Source of the DNA: Deltaproteobacteria bacterium
GTDB lineage: Bacteria > Desulfobacterota > DSM-4660 > Desulfatiglandales > HGW-15
DNA length: 39,159 nucleotides
Assembly (NCBI GenBank): GCA_019308745.1
Contig: JAFDHO010000067.1
Coordinates: 1-39,159, forward strand
Reading direction: 5' to 3'
A model generated the notes under the pieces. That model saw nothing but the letters and a program-made list of their open reading frames with translations. It was not told where the DNA came from and did not search any database. Positions 1 through 8,305 of the stretch are shown here, piece after piece; position 1 is the first letter of the stretch, and every line of letters begins with the position of its first letter. Made by a program: the position numbers and the translations under genes.

Positions 1-29
1 CCCTCGCTATCGCTCGGGGCCAGGGGTTT

Positions 30-145
30 CCCCCACTGACAAGTCGCGAAAAGACGGCGCCCTCCCGCCAGTCACTCCAGAAAAGGCATCATCACCCGTT
101 CTCCGTATCTGAGGGGGGCATTTCAAAAGGCTAAAGTGTTACGAT
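30..145. repeat. Left copy of contig-terminal inverted repeat
   Basis: This stretch matches the reverse complement of 39045-39159 almost perfectly; I see one substitution (ctccGtat against ctccCtat) and a small difference in a G run. The similarity stops sharply at the shared ACGAT (141-145), 15 bases before the first ATG of the antiporter gene. Bases 1-29 continue outwards with no counterpart because the other end of the contig stops there. A long inverted repeat at both contig ends is typical of a dispersed element that broke the assembly. The full element and its nature cannot be determined from here. Confidence 0.9.
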
Positions 146-160
146 TATTTGGTGGTTGAG

Positions 161-1924
161 ATGGTGCCTCCTGGGCTGATACTGATTGTTGGCGGTCTGA
201 TTGTGCCTCTGTTGAGGGGCAGGGTGAAGTCTGTTTTCATGATGCTCCTGCCCGTACTGGCTTTTTGGGCGCTTCTAAGGATGCCCCATGGAGAGCAGTG
301 GAGGATCGGGTTTCTTGGTTATGACTTGATCCTGGGCAGAATCGATCGGCTTTCCATGGTATTCGGGTATGTATTTACAATAGTGACCTTTATGGCTATC
401 CTATTTGGCCTGAAGGTGGAGGACGACCTTCAGCATGTCTTTGCACTGATGTATGCCGGGGGGGCGCTCGGGGTCACCTTTGCAGGTGATTTCTTAACGC
501 TTTACATATTCTGGGAGCTGTTGGCGGTCAGCTCCACCTTCCTGATACTGGCGAGGAGGACGAAGGAGTCTCAGGCGGCTGCCCTGAGGTACATAATGGT
601 GCATGTGGTGGGCGGGTTGTTGTTGCTTGCCGGGATAGTGATTTTTGTGCAGGAGAGGGGGACCCTTGAGGTCGGGCAAGTAGGGCTGGACGGGCCAGGA
701 GGGTGGTTGATCTTCTTGGGGATAGGCCTGAATGCAGCCATCCCTCCGCTTCACGCCTGGTTGCAGGACGCCTACCCAGAAGCTACGGTGACGGGTGCGG
801 TGTTTTTGAGCGCCTTTACCACGAAGAGCGCAGTCTATCTTATGGCGAGGACCTTTCCCGGGACTGAGTTGCTGATATGGGTCGGGGCCCTGATGGCGGT
901 AATACCTGTTTTCTATGGGGTGCTTGAGAATGACGTCAGGCGCGTCCTTGCTTACAGCATCATCAGCCAGGGAGGCTTCATGATAACAGGGATAGGGATC
1001 GGCTCTCAAGAGGCGATAAATGGGGCGGTCTCTCATGCCATCTCGAGCATACTTTATACGGCCCTCCTCTTTATGTCTGCCGGCTCCGTGCTCCATATGA
1101 CTGGAAGGATAAAGTGCACCGACCTTGGAGGCCTGTACAAGACCATGCCCCTTACGGCGCTCTTTTACATGGTAGGGGCAGCATCCATTTCCGCCTTTCC
1201 CCTGTTCAGCGGTTTCGTGAGCAAGTCCATGGTCATAAGCGAGGCGGCACATCACCATCTTGTTTTTCCGTGGCTTCTCCTGATGTTTGCATCCGCCACC
1301 ACCTTCCTTTACGCAGGTTTGAAGATCACGGTCTTCACCTTCTTTGGCCGAGACTTAGGCATAAGGACCAAGGAACCGCCCCTGAACATGCTCTTGGCAA
1401 TGGGGTTGACGGCTTTTCTGTGCCTTTTCCTGGGCGTCTACCCCAAGGCCCTCTACAACATTCTGCCATACCCGGTGGATTACATGCCTTACACCGGGGC
1501 TCATGTGGTAGGGCAGCTCCAACTGCTCCTGTTCGGCTCCCTGGCCTTCTGCCTCTTGATACTCTCGGGTTACTACCCTTCGGAGCTGCGGGCTATAAAC
1601 CTAGACGTGGACTGGTTCTACAGGAAAGGGGCAAGGCTCTTCTATGATGCTACAGACAGGGGACTGAATCGCATCAACAGGGCCTGCGATGAACTATTGG
1701 TCAAGGACCTAACCGGATGGCTGGCAAGATGGAGCGAGGAGCCCTTGAGTTCCTTGGTAAGGGCATATTCAAGGGTCACGGGCCGAGCTGCGGGGGGAAA
1801 GAGCGGTATCTATGTCGGAGAAGCTCGGCCCGAAAGGAACAGCCTGATCCCTATAGGGGTGCCTGTAATCTTGAGCATCCTAGGCCTATTCTGTCTCTAT
1901 GTTCTCTTTGTTTCAAGCGCATAG
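161..1924 (+). CDS. MrpD/NuoL-like antiporter subunit (first copy)
   Basis: This is a polytopic inner-membrane protein of the complex I NuoL/M/N and MrpA/MrpD family, which moves H+ or Na+ through the membrane. The family's key charged sites are visible: the TM5 Glu in LYIFWELLAVSS, the TM7 Lys in FTTKSAVYLM, and the IPPLHAWLQDAYPEA segment. After about 440 residues of transmembrane core there is an extension containing LDVDWFYRKG, as in NuoL-type subunits, ending in a final membrane helix. This is longer than the second MrpD in the operon. In-frame TTG (149) and GTG (152) also exist; I prefer ATG 161 because MVPPGLILIVGG is a complete-looking N-terminus. The ribosome site is weak. The gene starts just inside the terminal repeat, so its native promoter may be missing. 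Confidence 0.88.
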   Translation: MVPPGLILIVGGLIVPLLRGRVKSVFMMLLPVLAFWALLRMPHGEQWRIGFLGYDLILGRIDRLSMVFGYVFTIVTFMAILFGLKVEDDLQHVFALMYAGGALGVTFAGDFLTLYIFWELLAVSSTFLILARRTKESQAAALRYIMVHVVGGLLLLAGIVIFVQERGTLEVGQVGLDGPGGWLIFLGIGLNAAIPPLHAWLQDAYPEATVTGAVFLSAFTTKSAVYLMARTFPGTELLIWVGALMAVIPVFYGVLENDVRRVLAYSIISQGGFMITGIGIGSQEAINGAVSHAISSILYTALLFMSAGSVLHMTGRIKCTDLGGLYKTMPLTALFYMVGAASISAFPLFSGFVSKSMVISEAAHHHLVFPWLLLMFASATTFLYAGLKITVFTFFGRDLGIRTKEPPLNMLLAMGLTAFLCLFLGVYPKALYNILPYPVDYMPYTGAHVVGQLQLLLFGSLAFCLLILSGYYPSELRAINLDVDWFYRKGARLFYDATDRGLNRINRACDELLVKDLTGWLARWSEEPLSSLVRAYSRVTGRAAGGKSGIYVGEARPERNSLIPIGVPVILSILGLFCLYVLFVSSA

Positions 1925-1984
1925 AAGAGAAGGCGAAACAGGGAAGACAAGGTCAGAAAAAGGCCTCCAGAGGAGATGCATTCA

Positions 1985-2377
1985 ATGGGCAAGAAGATAC
2001 TTATTGTGGATGACGAGTATCAGATAAGGGAGATTATCTCCACACTGCTGGAAGAGCACGGCTACACGGCGATTCAGGCAAAGAACGGGGAGGAGGCAAA
2101 GAATATAATCAAGGAAGATCCCCCTGATATGATCATATTGGATGTCCTGATGCCGGAGAAGAGCGGAATAAAGCTGTACAGGGAACTCAAGACCACGGAC
2201 TCGCTCCTCAAGATTCCGGTCATGATCTGTTCAGGCATCGCCAAGAGAACGTTCATGCGGACACACGGAACACCCCCGGAAGGAGAGGGTCCGGGCATCC
2301 CTGAGCCGGACGCCTACATGGAAAAACCGGTCAAGCCGGAGTTGCTGGTCAGGACCGTCAAGGGCCTGATTGGATGA
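1985..2377 (+). CDS. Stand-alone response-regulator receiver protein
   Basis: This is a single receiver domain with no output domain. The acidic pair is in ILIVDDE, the phosphoacceptor Asp in IILDVLMPEKSG, and the conserved Lys in YMEKPV. Between the SG that ends beta 4 and this Lys lie about 28 residues, longer than in CheY. ATG 1985 is preferred to ATG 1976 because GAGGAG sits directly against 1976 but nine bases before 1985. The gene lies 60 bases after the antiporter gene and is probably cotranscribed. With no DNA-binding domain it must act through protein contact or as a phosphate relay, possibly with the kinase-like protein at 7599-8300. That partnership is inferred from proximity only. 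Confidence 0.88.
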   Translation: MGKKILIVDDEYQIREIISTLLEEHGYTAIQAKNGEEAKNIIKEDPPDMIILDVLMPEKSGIKLYRELKTTDSLLKIPVMICSGIAKRTFMRTHGTPPEGEGPGIPEPDAYMEKPVKPELLVRTVKGLIG

Positions 2378-2415
2378 AAGAGGGAGGTCTCTTACCAAGT
2401 CTCGGGTAGAAACCT

Positions 2416-3174
2416 ATGGAAATAAAGAAACTGCTCTACATCTCGGAATTGGAGCCCCCGGGCAGAGAGGTCCTCAGGCAGTTGCTCGGCTTGGGCAAAC
2501 TCGGCCTTGAGGAGATAATTTGCCTGATTCCAAGAAGTTCGAAGGGTCTGGGAGGGTCCTTGGGAGACCAGGAGATAGCCATTCGGGAAATAAGAGATAA
2601 AGACCTGAGCGTCGATCGAATATTGGCCACGGCCCACGGGGAAAGAGCGGTTATGATCGCGGCATGCTTGAGGAGGAGGCCCGAAGGGGGTATAGGCAGT
2701 TCTTTGGGTAAGAAACTCATCAAATCTACTAACGTGCCTTTGGTTCTTCTACCCGCTCGGGAAGACCAGGCGATACCGGCCGGGAAGGAGATCTTTTCAA
2801 AGGTATTGTTCGCCACCAAATGGGAGCCCGTTGCGGAAAGGGCACTGGGGTTTCTTCTGGAGTGCAGGGAACTCATTGGCGAGCTTGAGATCGTGACCGT
2901 CATCAACAGGAAGCTCTCAATCAGGGACATGATCCAGCTCAAGAAACTACTGGAAGAGACGAGGGGCGCCTTCTTGGATAAGGGCATCGACGCCGAGGCC
3001 CATATCTATGCTGGCAAGCCCTCTGATGAGATCCTTCTGGCTTCCAGGGATTACCGTGCAAATGCCATCGTGATGGGAGCTACCAAAACCAAGGGCCTAA
3101 GAAGCCTGATCTATAAGGGATGCACCCGCGAAGTGGCAGGAAAGTCCGACCTGCCGACTTTTTTGATTCCTTAG
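2416..3174 (+). CDS. Tandem universal stress protein (UspA family)
   Basis: The protein has about 252 residues and reads as two Usp domains in tandem. The first ends at VPLVLLP (about residue 113) and the second starts at FSKVLFATKW and ends at LPTFLIP. The second half keeps a recognisable ATP-loop region, IVMGATKTKGLRS followed by KGCT, but with departures from the classic G-2x-G-9x-G(S/T) motif, so nucleotide binding is uncertain. It lies inside the Mrp operon, 38 bases after the receiver gene and 73 bases before mrpE. Usp proteins are often found beside ion transporters as cytoplasmic regulators; a regulatory role on the antiporter is inference. Confidence 0.8.
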   Translation: MEIKKLLYISELEPPGREVLRQLLGLGKLGLEEIICLIPRSSKGLGGSLGDQEIAIREIRDKDLSVDRILATAHGERAVMIAACLRRRPEGGIGSSLGKKLIKSTNVPLVLLPAREDQAIPAGKEIFSKVLFATKWEPVAERALGFLLECRELIGELEIVTVINRKLSIRDMIQLKKLLEETRGAFLDKGIDAEAHIYAGKPSDEILLASRDYRANAIVMGATKTKGLRSLIYKGCTREVAGKSDLPTFLIP

Positions 3175-3247
3175 GGGACCGATAGGGTGAAGGCCCTTCA
3201 ATCGGTCTTCAGGCAACGCGAAGAGCTTAAGGAGGAAGAGAGTCCCA

Positions 3248-3967
3248 ATGGAAGTAACCTTGCTGGTTGAAGCCACGGAAAACGCGTTCAGGATCCTGGA
3301 GGATGCGAGAAAGCATGCCGAAGGCATCATAGATACGGCCGTGGAGCTGACCTCTGAAGAGACGAAGGTCCACGAGGCAAAGAGGCTCCAGGAGATCTTC
3401 ACGGGGGCCCAGAAGAGGAAGACGGCCCTTCAGAATTTCGCTGGCACGGCAGTCATCCTTTACGCGTTCTGGATCCTGCTCTCAGGCATATTTGACCTCT
3501 TTCATCTTGTCTTGGGCGGCATATGTTGTATTGTTGTGGCATACCTCTACCATGATTTGCTTTTTGCGAACGTCAGGGTTGGAGACATAAGAATAGTGGC
3601 TTGGAGATTCATTAGATATATACCCTGGCTGATGTATCAGATTCTGATGTCCAACATCCACGTTGCATCTCTGGTCCTGCGGCGGGAAATGCCCATTGCC
3701 CCCCAGGTGGTCAAGTTCAAGACGAAGCTTGAGACGGATATCTCCTGCGTAACCCTGGCCAATTCTATTACACTCACTCCGGGGACCATTACCATGGATA
3801 TCCAGGACGGAGAATTCTATGTGCATGCCCTCAGCAAAAAGGTGGCAGACGAGCTCAAGGCAGGGGAGATGGAGGACAGAGTGGCCCACATCTTCATGGA
3901 GGCGGATCACCTGTATGTCCAGGACGTGCTGGATGCCGCGAATATCTATTCAGCCCTGAGGGTTTGA
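3248..3967 (+). CDS. mrpE: Mrp antiporter subunit E with N-terminal extension
   Basis: Residues from about 65 onwards match the MrpE/MbhA family: two membrane helices (AVILYAFWILLSGIF and LGGICCIVVAYLYH), then the conserved RFIRYIPWLMYQILMSN segment and the cytoplasmic SITLTPGTITMDI region. The first 60 or so residues are extra. They are hydrophilic, probably helical, and not part of the usual MrpE of about 160 residues. AAGGAGG lies about 11 bases before ATG 3248. The extension could dock the neighbouring receiver or Usp proteins, but that is speculation. The gene is followed by mrpB after 48 bases. Confidence 0.9.
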   Translation: MEVTLLVEATENAFRILEDARKHAEGIIDTAVELTSEETKVHEAKRLQEIFTGAQKRKTALQNFAGTAVILYAFWILLSGIFDLFHLVLGGICCIVVAYLYHDLLFANVRVGDIRIVAWRFIRYIPWLMYQILMSNIHVASLVLRREMPIAPQVVKFKTKLETDISCVTLANSITLTPGTITMDIQDGEFYVHALSKKVADELKAGEMEDRVAHIFMEADHLYVQDVLDAANIYSALRV

Positions 3968-4015
3968 CCCTTTGGTCGAGATCAGAATCCGTAGCACAGG
4001 AGAGGAGCAGGTGAC

Positions 4016-4483
4016 ATGATAGCTGAGACCCAGGACATTATTGTCAAGACCGTATCTAGGGTGTTGGCACCCTTCATAGTTCTCTACGCCCTTTACGTGG
4101 TTATGCACGGGCATCACAGCCCCGGGGGCGGGTTTCAGGGAGGTGTGATATTGGCCGCGAGCTTTGTGCTCCTCACCATATCCTTCGGATTTGAAAAGAC
4201 GAAGAAGAGGATGTCTGACAAGCTCGCAACCGTATTGAGCAGTCTGGGCGTATTCATCTATGCCGGGATAGGTCTCCTGTGCCTGGTCCTGGGAGGGAAA
4301 TACCTCGATTATGGCTTCTTAAGGGAGATCCTCGGCGTAGTTCCGCCCAGGGCCAGGTCCCTGGGTATCCTGGGCGTGGAAATAGGGGTCGCCATCGCGG
4401 TCATGGCGGTCATGTGTATCATCGTGTTTACAATATTTACCAGTGAGGAAGAATCGGAAGCGACAGGAGAGAGAGATGGATAG
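4016..4483 (+). CDS. mrpB: Mrp antiporter subunit B (MnhB family)
   Basis: This is a small membrane protein with four predicted helices and the family signature HGHHSPGGGFQGGVI at residues 32-46, which marks MnhB/MrpB/MbhF. It is an essential scaffold subunit of the hetero-oligomeric Mrp antiporter in the inner membrane. AGGAGAGGAG precedes ATG 4016. The C-terminus is a charged tail (EEESEATGERDG) that overlaps the start of mrpF by 8 bases, which indicates translational coupling. At 155 residues it is of normal family length. Confidence 0.93.
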   Translation: MIAETQDIIVKTVSRVLAPFIVLYALYVVMHGHHSPGGGFQGGVILAASFVLLTISFGFEKTKKRMSDKLATVLSSLGVFIYAGIGLLCLVLGGKYLDYGFLREILGVVPPRARSLGILGVEIGVAIAVMAVMCIIVFTIFTSEEESEATGERDG

Positions 4484-4754
4484 TTTCTTGCTTATTGTCG
4501 GCATGGCTATGTGCGTTCTGGTTCTGCTCTGTCTTTACCGTGTGACATTCGGGCCGAATGTGTTGAACAGGACCGCTGCCATCAGTGCCGTAGGGACCAA
4601 GACACTGATCCTCTTGCTTTTCATGGGAGAGATCTATGGCAGGGTAGATATGTTCGTCGATATCAGCATGGTCTATGCACTGCTTAACTTCCTGGGGACC
4701 CTGGTCCTTGCAAAGTACATAAAAGCGACAGGAGAGGTAGAATGTCAATTGTAG
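4476..4754 (+). CDS. mrpF: Mrp antiporter subunit F
   Basis: This is a three-helix membrane protein of 92 residues from ATG 4476. It carries the family features RVTFGPNVLNRTAA and the Asp in DMFVDISMVYALLNFLGT. An in-frame GTG further upstream (4443) would add eleven charged residues; I chose ATG 4476 because AGGAGAGAG lies just before it. The start overlaps the mrpB stop by 8 bases, and the stop overlaps the mrpG start. In the Mrp complex it sits next to MrpG and MrpC and is required for assembly. Confidence 0.93.
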   Translation: MDSFLLIVGMAMCVLVLLCLYRVTFGPNVLNRTAAISAVGTKTLILLLFMGEIYGRVDMFVDISMVYALLNFLGTLVLAKYIKATGEVECQL

Positions 4755-5071
4755 ATCTAGTGGCAGGAATTTTCATACTGGGGGGATTCTTTTTCTTTAC
4801 GACGGCAACAATCGGCCTCTTGCGGCTGCCTGATTTCTACACGAGGCTCCACGCAACAGGGAAAGGTGATACCCTGGCCGTGCTCTATTGTCTCATAGGG
4901 CTGGCCATTCATAACGGCTTTGACTTGACCAGCGTCAAGATCATATTCATCGCGGTTTTCATGTTCCTGGCTCAACCTACGGCCACCCATGCCATTTCCA
5001 GGGCAGCCTTTGGGTGTCAGTACCAGCCCCTAACCGCAGAGGAAGGAGGGAGCAATGATACTGCCCTTTGA
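4742..5071 (+). CDS. mrpG: Mrp antiporter subunit G
   Basis: The protein has 109 residues and three predicted helices. The family block TIGLLRLPDFYTRLHATGKGDT and the later FLAQPTATHAISRAA identify MnhG/MrpG/MbhC. ATG 4742 overlaps the end of mrpF by 13 bases, and the stop overlaps the next gene by 17 bases. This tight packing is typical of Mrp operons, whose subunits are needed in fixed proportion. Confidence 0.93.
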   Translation: MSIVDLVAGIFILGGFFFFTTATIGLLRLPDFYTRLHATGKGDTLAVLYCLIGLAIHNGFDLTSVKIIFIAVFMFLAQPTATHAISRAAFGCQYQPLTAEEGGSNDTAL

Positions 5072-5300
5072 TATCATCCTGATCATCTTTGTGTTCATCT
5101 GCGCCATCGCCGCGATCACGATCAAGGACCTTCTCAGTGCTGTTATGATCTTGGGAGCCTATAGTTTCTTCATGTGTCTCCTCTGGACACAGATGGCAGC
5201 CGTGGACGTGGCATTCACGGAGGCCTCGGTGAGTGCCAGCATCGGCACGGTACTCTTGATCGGTGCCGTGTACAAGACTGAGAGGAGGTCAAAGGATTGA
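5055..5300 (+). CDS. MbhD-like subunit (MrpA C-terminal segment, DUF4040)
   Basis: This 81-residue membrane protein corresponds to the segment that in classical MrpA follows the antiporter core. The conserved block is TIKDLLSAVMILGAYSF followed by DVAFTEASVSASIGTVLLIGAVY, with an acidic residue in a membrane helix (FTEAS). In Mbh hydrogenases and many anaerobes' Mrp systems this piece is a separate gene, as here. ATG 5055 lies inside the end of mrpG and is preceded by GAGGAAGGAGGG. Confidence 0.9.
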   Translation: MILPFDIILIIFVFICAIAAITIKDLLSAVMILGAYSFFMCLLWTQMAAVDVAFTEASVSASIGTVLLIGAVYKTERRSKD

Positions 5301-5590
5301 AGACCGTGAGCCTTATCGCTGCTATTGTAGTGGGGGCGGCACTCATCTATGGGACTGTAGATATGCCGAAATGGGGAGACGTCCGTTCGCCGGCAAATAC
5401 ACATGTATCCCCCTATTACTTGAAGCACAGTCTTGAAGACGCAGACACCCCAAATGTGGTCACCACGGTGCTGGCGGACTACAGGGGATACGATACCCTG
5501 GGAGAAACAACGGTCATCTTCACGGCAGGAATCGCGTGCCTCCTGCTCCTCAAGAGGAAACTTGGCCGAGGGGGGAAGAGCCGTGGGTGA
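5297..5590 (+). CDS. MbhE-like subunit (MrpA C-terminal segment)
   Basis: The protein has 97 residues with an N-terminal and a C-terminal helix around a periplasmic stretch. The motif TPNVVTTVLADYRGYDTLGE followed by TVIFTAGIACLLLL is characteristic of MbhE and the matching part of MrpA. The start is the unusual TTG 5297, supported by AGGAGG eight bases upstream and by a TTGA overlap with the previous stop. The end overlaps mrpC by 8 bases. Confidence 0.88.
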   Translation: MKTVSLIAAIVVGAALIYGTVDMPKWGDVRSPANTHVSPYYLKHSLEDADTPNVVTTVLADYRGYDTLGETTVIFTAGIACLLLLKRKLGRGGKSRG

Positions 5591-5978
5591 TTTTATTGTC
5601 GGTCATTACAACTACTGGATGTTCATCGCCCTGATGATGGTGGGCTTCTATGCCATGATGGCAAAGAAGAACCTGGTCAAGAAGATAATCGGAATGAACA
5701 TATTTCAATCAGCCATCATCCTCTTCTATATCTCAACCTCAGTAAAGTCGGGCGGCGTTACGGTGCCGATCCTCGAGCACGGGGCCGAAGGTCACGGGAC
5801 CCATGCCATAGACGTGATGCAATATGCAAATCCCTTACCCCACGTCCTGATGCTCACGGCCATTGTCGTCATGGTTGCAACTCTGGGGGTGGCGGTTGCC
5901 GTGGCCATGTTGATCTACAGGAGATATCACACCCTGGAAGAGAACGAGATCCTGCTGAGTATGAAAAAGGGGCAGTAA
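5583..5978 (+). CDS. mrpC: Mrp antiporter subunit C (NuoK-like)
   Basis: This NuoK/MnhC-family protein has three helices and 131 residues from GTG 5583. Recognisable parts are FIALMMVGFYAMMAKKNLVKKIIGMNIFQSAIILFY and NPLPHVLMLTAIVVMVATLGVAVAV. The reading frame is open further upstream to 5433 but that part belongs to the previous gene in another frame. GTG 5583 follows GAGGGGGGAAG and overlaps the mbhE-like stop by 8 bases. The stop codon directly abuts the ATG of mrpD. Confidence 0.9.
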   Translation: MGDFIVGHYNYWMFIALMMVGFYAMMAKKNLVKKIIGMNIFQSAIILFYISTSVKSGGVTVPILEHGAEGHGTHAIDVMQYANPLPHVLMLTAIVVMVATLGVAVAVAMLIYRRYHTLEENEILLSMKKGQ

Positions 5979-7463
5979 ATGTATCTTGATCATCCGGTAT
6001 TGGTCGTGATAGCCCCCCTGATTGCAGGGCTTTTGACACCTATCCTGGGGCTGTTAAGAAAGGACCTCTGCACCCTTTGGACGATCCTGGCCCTTTGCTT
6101 CAGCACCTTGTTGTCCATTGACACGACTATCTCAGTCATAGATGGGGGGCCGATACGCTATTCCCTGGGCGGGTGGGTTGCTCCCATCGGAATCGAATAC
6201 GTTATAGACCACCTGAATTCCATGATGCTCGTGTTGGTCTCCTCAATCAGTCTTGGGATAGCCATCTATTCCTACAGAAGTGTTGAAAGGGAACTCCCTG
6301 GTAGAGAAACATATTTCTATACCATCTACCTCCTCCAGGTGACGGGTTTCCTTGGTATCGTAATCACGGGTGACCTTTTCAACCTCTATGTCTTCCTGGA
6401 GATTGCCTCCCTCGCAGGTTACGCCCTGATCGCCATCGGAGAGGACGGGGCGCCCTATGCCTGTTTTCGGTACATTGTCATGGGGACCATCGGGGCCTGT
6501 TTTTACCTCCTGGGAATCGGTTACCTATACATATCGACCGGATCTCTCAACATGGCTGACGTGCATCAGCTCCTCCAGAATCTCCGGGGTTCGACCGTGA
6601 TCACGACGGCCATGGCATTCATAACGGTGGGCCTGGCCATCAAGATGGCCCTTTTCCCCTTGCACGTATGGTTGCCTGACGCTTACACCAAGGCTCCCTC
6701 CACGTCCAGCGCCCTGATAGCGCCCCTCATGACAAAGATATCCATGTACGTGATGATCAGGGTGCTTTTCGGGGTGTTTGGCGCGTCCTGGTCCCTGGCA
6801 TTGCCTTTGACCACCATACTCTCTTGGGCAGGCGTTGCCGCCATCTTTGCCGGCGCTATCATGGCCTTGGCACAGACGGATTTCAAGAGGATGCTCTGTT
6901 ACGTAGTCGTGGCCGAAGTGGGATACATCGTCGGTGGAATGGGTCTGGAGAATCCTCTGGCCATGAAGGGAGCGGTCTTACACATCTTGAACGATGGGGT
7001 CATGACGGCGGGCCTTTTCGCCATCGCCGGTATCGTGATGTATCGCAGGGAGAAACACGGGATCGCGGATTTTGACGGCCTTTTCAAGGAGATGCCCTTT
7101 ACCATGGCCGCGTTTGTCGTGGCGGCGCTCTCCATCATCGGCGTGCCCCCTACCTGCGGGTTCTTCAGCAAGTGGTACCTGGTCCTGGGGGCTATAGAGG
7201 CAAGGCATTGGGTCTTTGTGGCGGCCCTGATAGGTTCAAGCCTTGTCAACGTCATCCTCTTCTTCAGGGTCATAGAAATAGGTTTTGTCTTCCGTGGACC
7301 AGGGGCCGGTCATTCCCCTGGAGGACAAGAGGTAGGCATAAGTGAGGCGCCCTTGAGCATGTTACTTCCGACTCTCGCAATAGCCGCGGCCATCGTGATC
7401 ATAGGGCTTTTCAACCAGTCCATAATAGCCAACATCATCAACTTCGCCATCCCCCAACTATAG
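5979..7463 (+). CDS. mrpD: Mrp antiporter subunit D (second antiporter-like subunit)
   Basis: The protein has 494 residues and belongs to the NuoM/MrpD/MbhH family with about 14 helices. The TM5 Glu lies in LFNLYVFLEIASLAGYA, and a conserved Lys precedes FPLHVWLPDAYTKAPS. A further Lys is in LMTKISMYVMIR, and the TM12 region is GVPPTCGFFSKWYL. It starts at ATG 5979 directly after the mrpC stop. With the first copy at 161-1924 the operon encodes two large antiporter-like subunits, equivalent to MrpA plus MrpD of classical Mrp systems. Confidence 0.94.
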   Translation: MYLDHPVLVVIAPLIAGLLTPILGLLRKDLCTLWTILALCFSTLLSIDTTISVIDGGPIRYSLGGWVAPIGIEYVIDHLNSMMLVLVSSISLGIAIYSYRSVERELPGRETYFYTIYLLQVTGFLGIVITGDLFNLYVFLEIASLAGYALIAIGEDGAPYACFRYIVMGTIGACFYLLGIGYLYISTGSLNMADVHQLLQNLRGSTVITTAMAFITVGLAIKMALFPLHVWLPDAYTKAPSTSSALIAPLMTKISMYVMIRVLFGVFGASWSLALPLTTILSWAGVAAIFAGAIMALAQTDFKRMLCYVVVAEVGYIVGGMGLENPLAMKGAVLHILNDGVMTAGLFAIAGIVMYRREKHGIADFDGLFKEMPFTMAAFVVAALSIIGVPPTCGFFSKWYLVLGAIEARHWVFVAALIGSSLVNVILFFRVIEIGFVFRGPGAGHSPGGQEVGISEAPLSMLLPTLAIAAAIVIIGLFNQSIIANIINFAIPQL

Positions 7464-7468
7464 AAGAC

Positions 7469-7569
7469 GGGGACGTTGATTTGTAATTCAGTAACTCCCC
7501 CCTATCTCCTTTTCTTTGATCAGAGCGATGCGTATGAAGCGAGTTACTGATTTACAAATCAACGTCCCC
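7469..7569. mobile_element. MITE/REP-like 101-bp element with 29-bp inverted ends
   Basis: The element starts with GGGGACGTTGATTTGTAA and ends with its reverse complement. The 29-base arms (7469-7497 and 7541-7569) match at 28 of 29 positions and enclose 43 bases with no coding potential. It begins 6 bases after the mrpD stop and ends 30 bases before the next ATG. Elements of this kind are commonly mobilised in trans by RAYT/IS200-type tyrosine transposases; no transposase is in this window, so that link is inference. As RNA it would form a long hairpin between mrpD and the kinase-like gene. Confidence 0.85.
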
Positions 7570-7598
7570 GGCATATAGTGTGGGTGAGGGAGAGAGGA

Positions 7599-8300
7599 AT
7601 GGAGAAGGGAAGATATCCCCGCCTCGAGGGGCTGGTAGGCGAGATGTCGCACCACATAAAGAACCTCCTCAACAAGCTGGAAGGCGGGGCCTACATGGTC
7701 AATTCCGGGCTCAAGAGGGACAGGCCCGAGATAGTCAAGAGCGGCTGGTCCATCGTTGAGGATAACATAAACCGTGTCTCGGATCTCCTCATGAACATCA
7801 TCTTGTATTCAAGGGAGGCTCCCGAGCCGGAGTCGTGCTCGCCAAATGATATCCTCGAGGAAGTCTATGACACGATCAAGGCCAGAATCAAGGATTCGGG
7901 GACGAGACTGTCAAAGAAGTTGGCCCCAGATGTTGATACCTGCCATATCGATCCAAAGGCGATTCACATGGCCCTCCTCAATGTTTGCGTGTATCTCCTT
8001 GATTCAGAGGATGACAAGGACAAGGGAGAACGAAAAACCGGGCTCGACCTGGCCGTTGAGAAAGGGAAGGGAGGAGCGAAGTTCACGATTTCGGTCTCGG
8101 GTGGGAGACAATTGGCGGCAGAATACCCCTTGACCCTTGAAGATCTTTACAAAGGGGAATCTAAGGGAAGGGGGTTCGGTCTGTGCGTTGCCCAGAAGAT
8201 CGTTCAAGGACATGGAGGTACCCTTACCCTCGAGTCAACGCCCGATAAAGGGACGGTCTTCGCACTGTACGTGCCGGCCAACCCCGGATCAAGCGGCTGA
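7599..8300 (+). CDS. Histidine kinase-like protein, degenerate ATP-binding boxes
   Basis: The protein has 233 residues and no membrane or sensor domain. The phosphoacceptor region is GEMSHHIKNLLNKLEGG (His 18/19). The C-terminal G2 box GRGFGLCVAQKIVQGHGGTL is intact. However, the N box reads ALLNVCVYLLD, where a Tyr occupies the usual Mg-binding Asn, and the G1 region ISVSGGRQLAAEY lacks the DxGxG pattern. It may therefore act as a phosphotransfer or scaffold protein rather than an active kinase. ATG 7599 follows GAGAGAGGA; an upstream GTG at 7578 is less likely. It ends 5 bases before the convergent receiver gene and is a plausible partner of the two receivers. Confidence 0.75.
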   Translation: MEKGRYPRLEGLVGEMSHHIKNLLNKLEGGAYMVNSGLKRDRPEIVKSGWSIVEDNINRVSDLLMNIILYSREAPEPESCSPNDILEEVYDTIKARIKDSGTRLSKKLAPDVDTCHIDPKAIHMALLNVCVYLLDSEDDKDKGERKTGLDLAVEKGKGGAKFTISVSGGRQLAAEYPLTLEDLYKGESKGRGFGLCVAQKIVQGHGGTLTLESTPDKGTVFALYVPANPGSSG

Positions 8301-8305
8301 AACCC

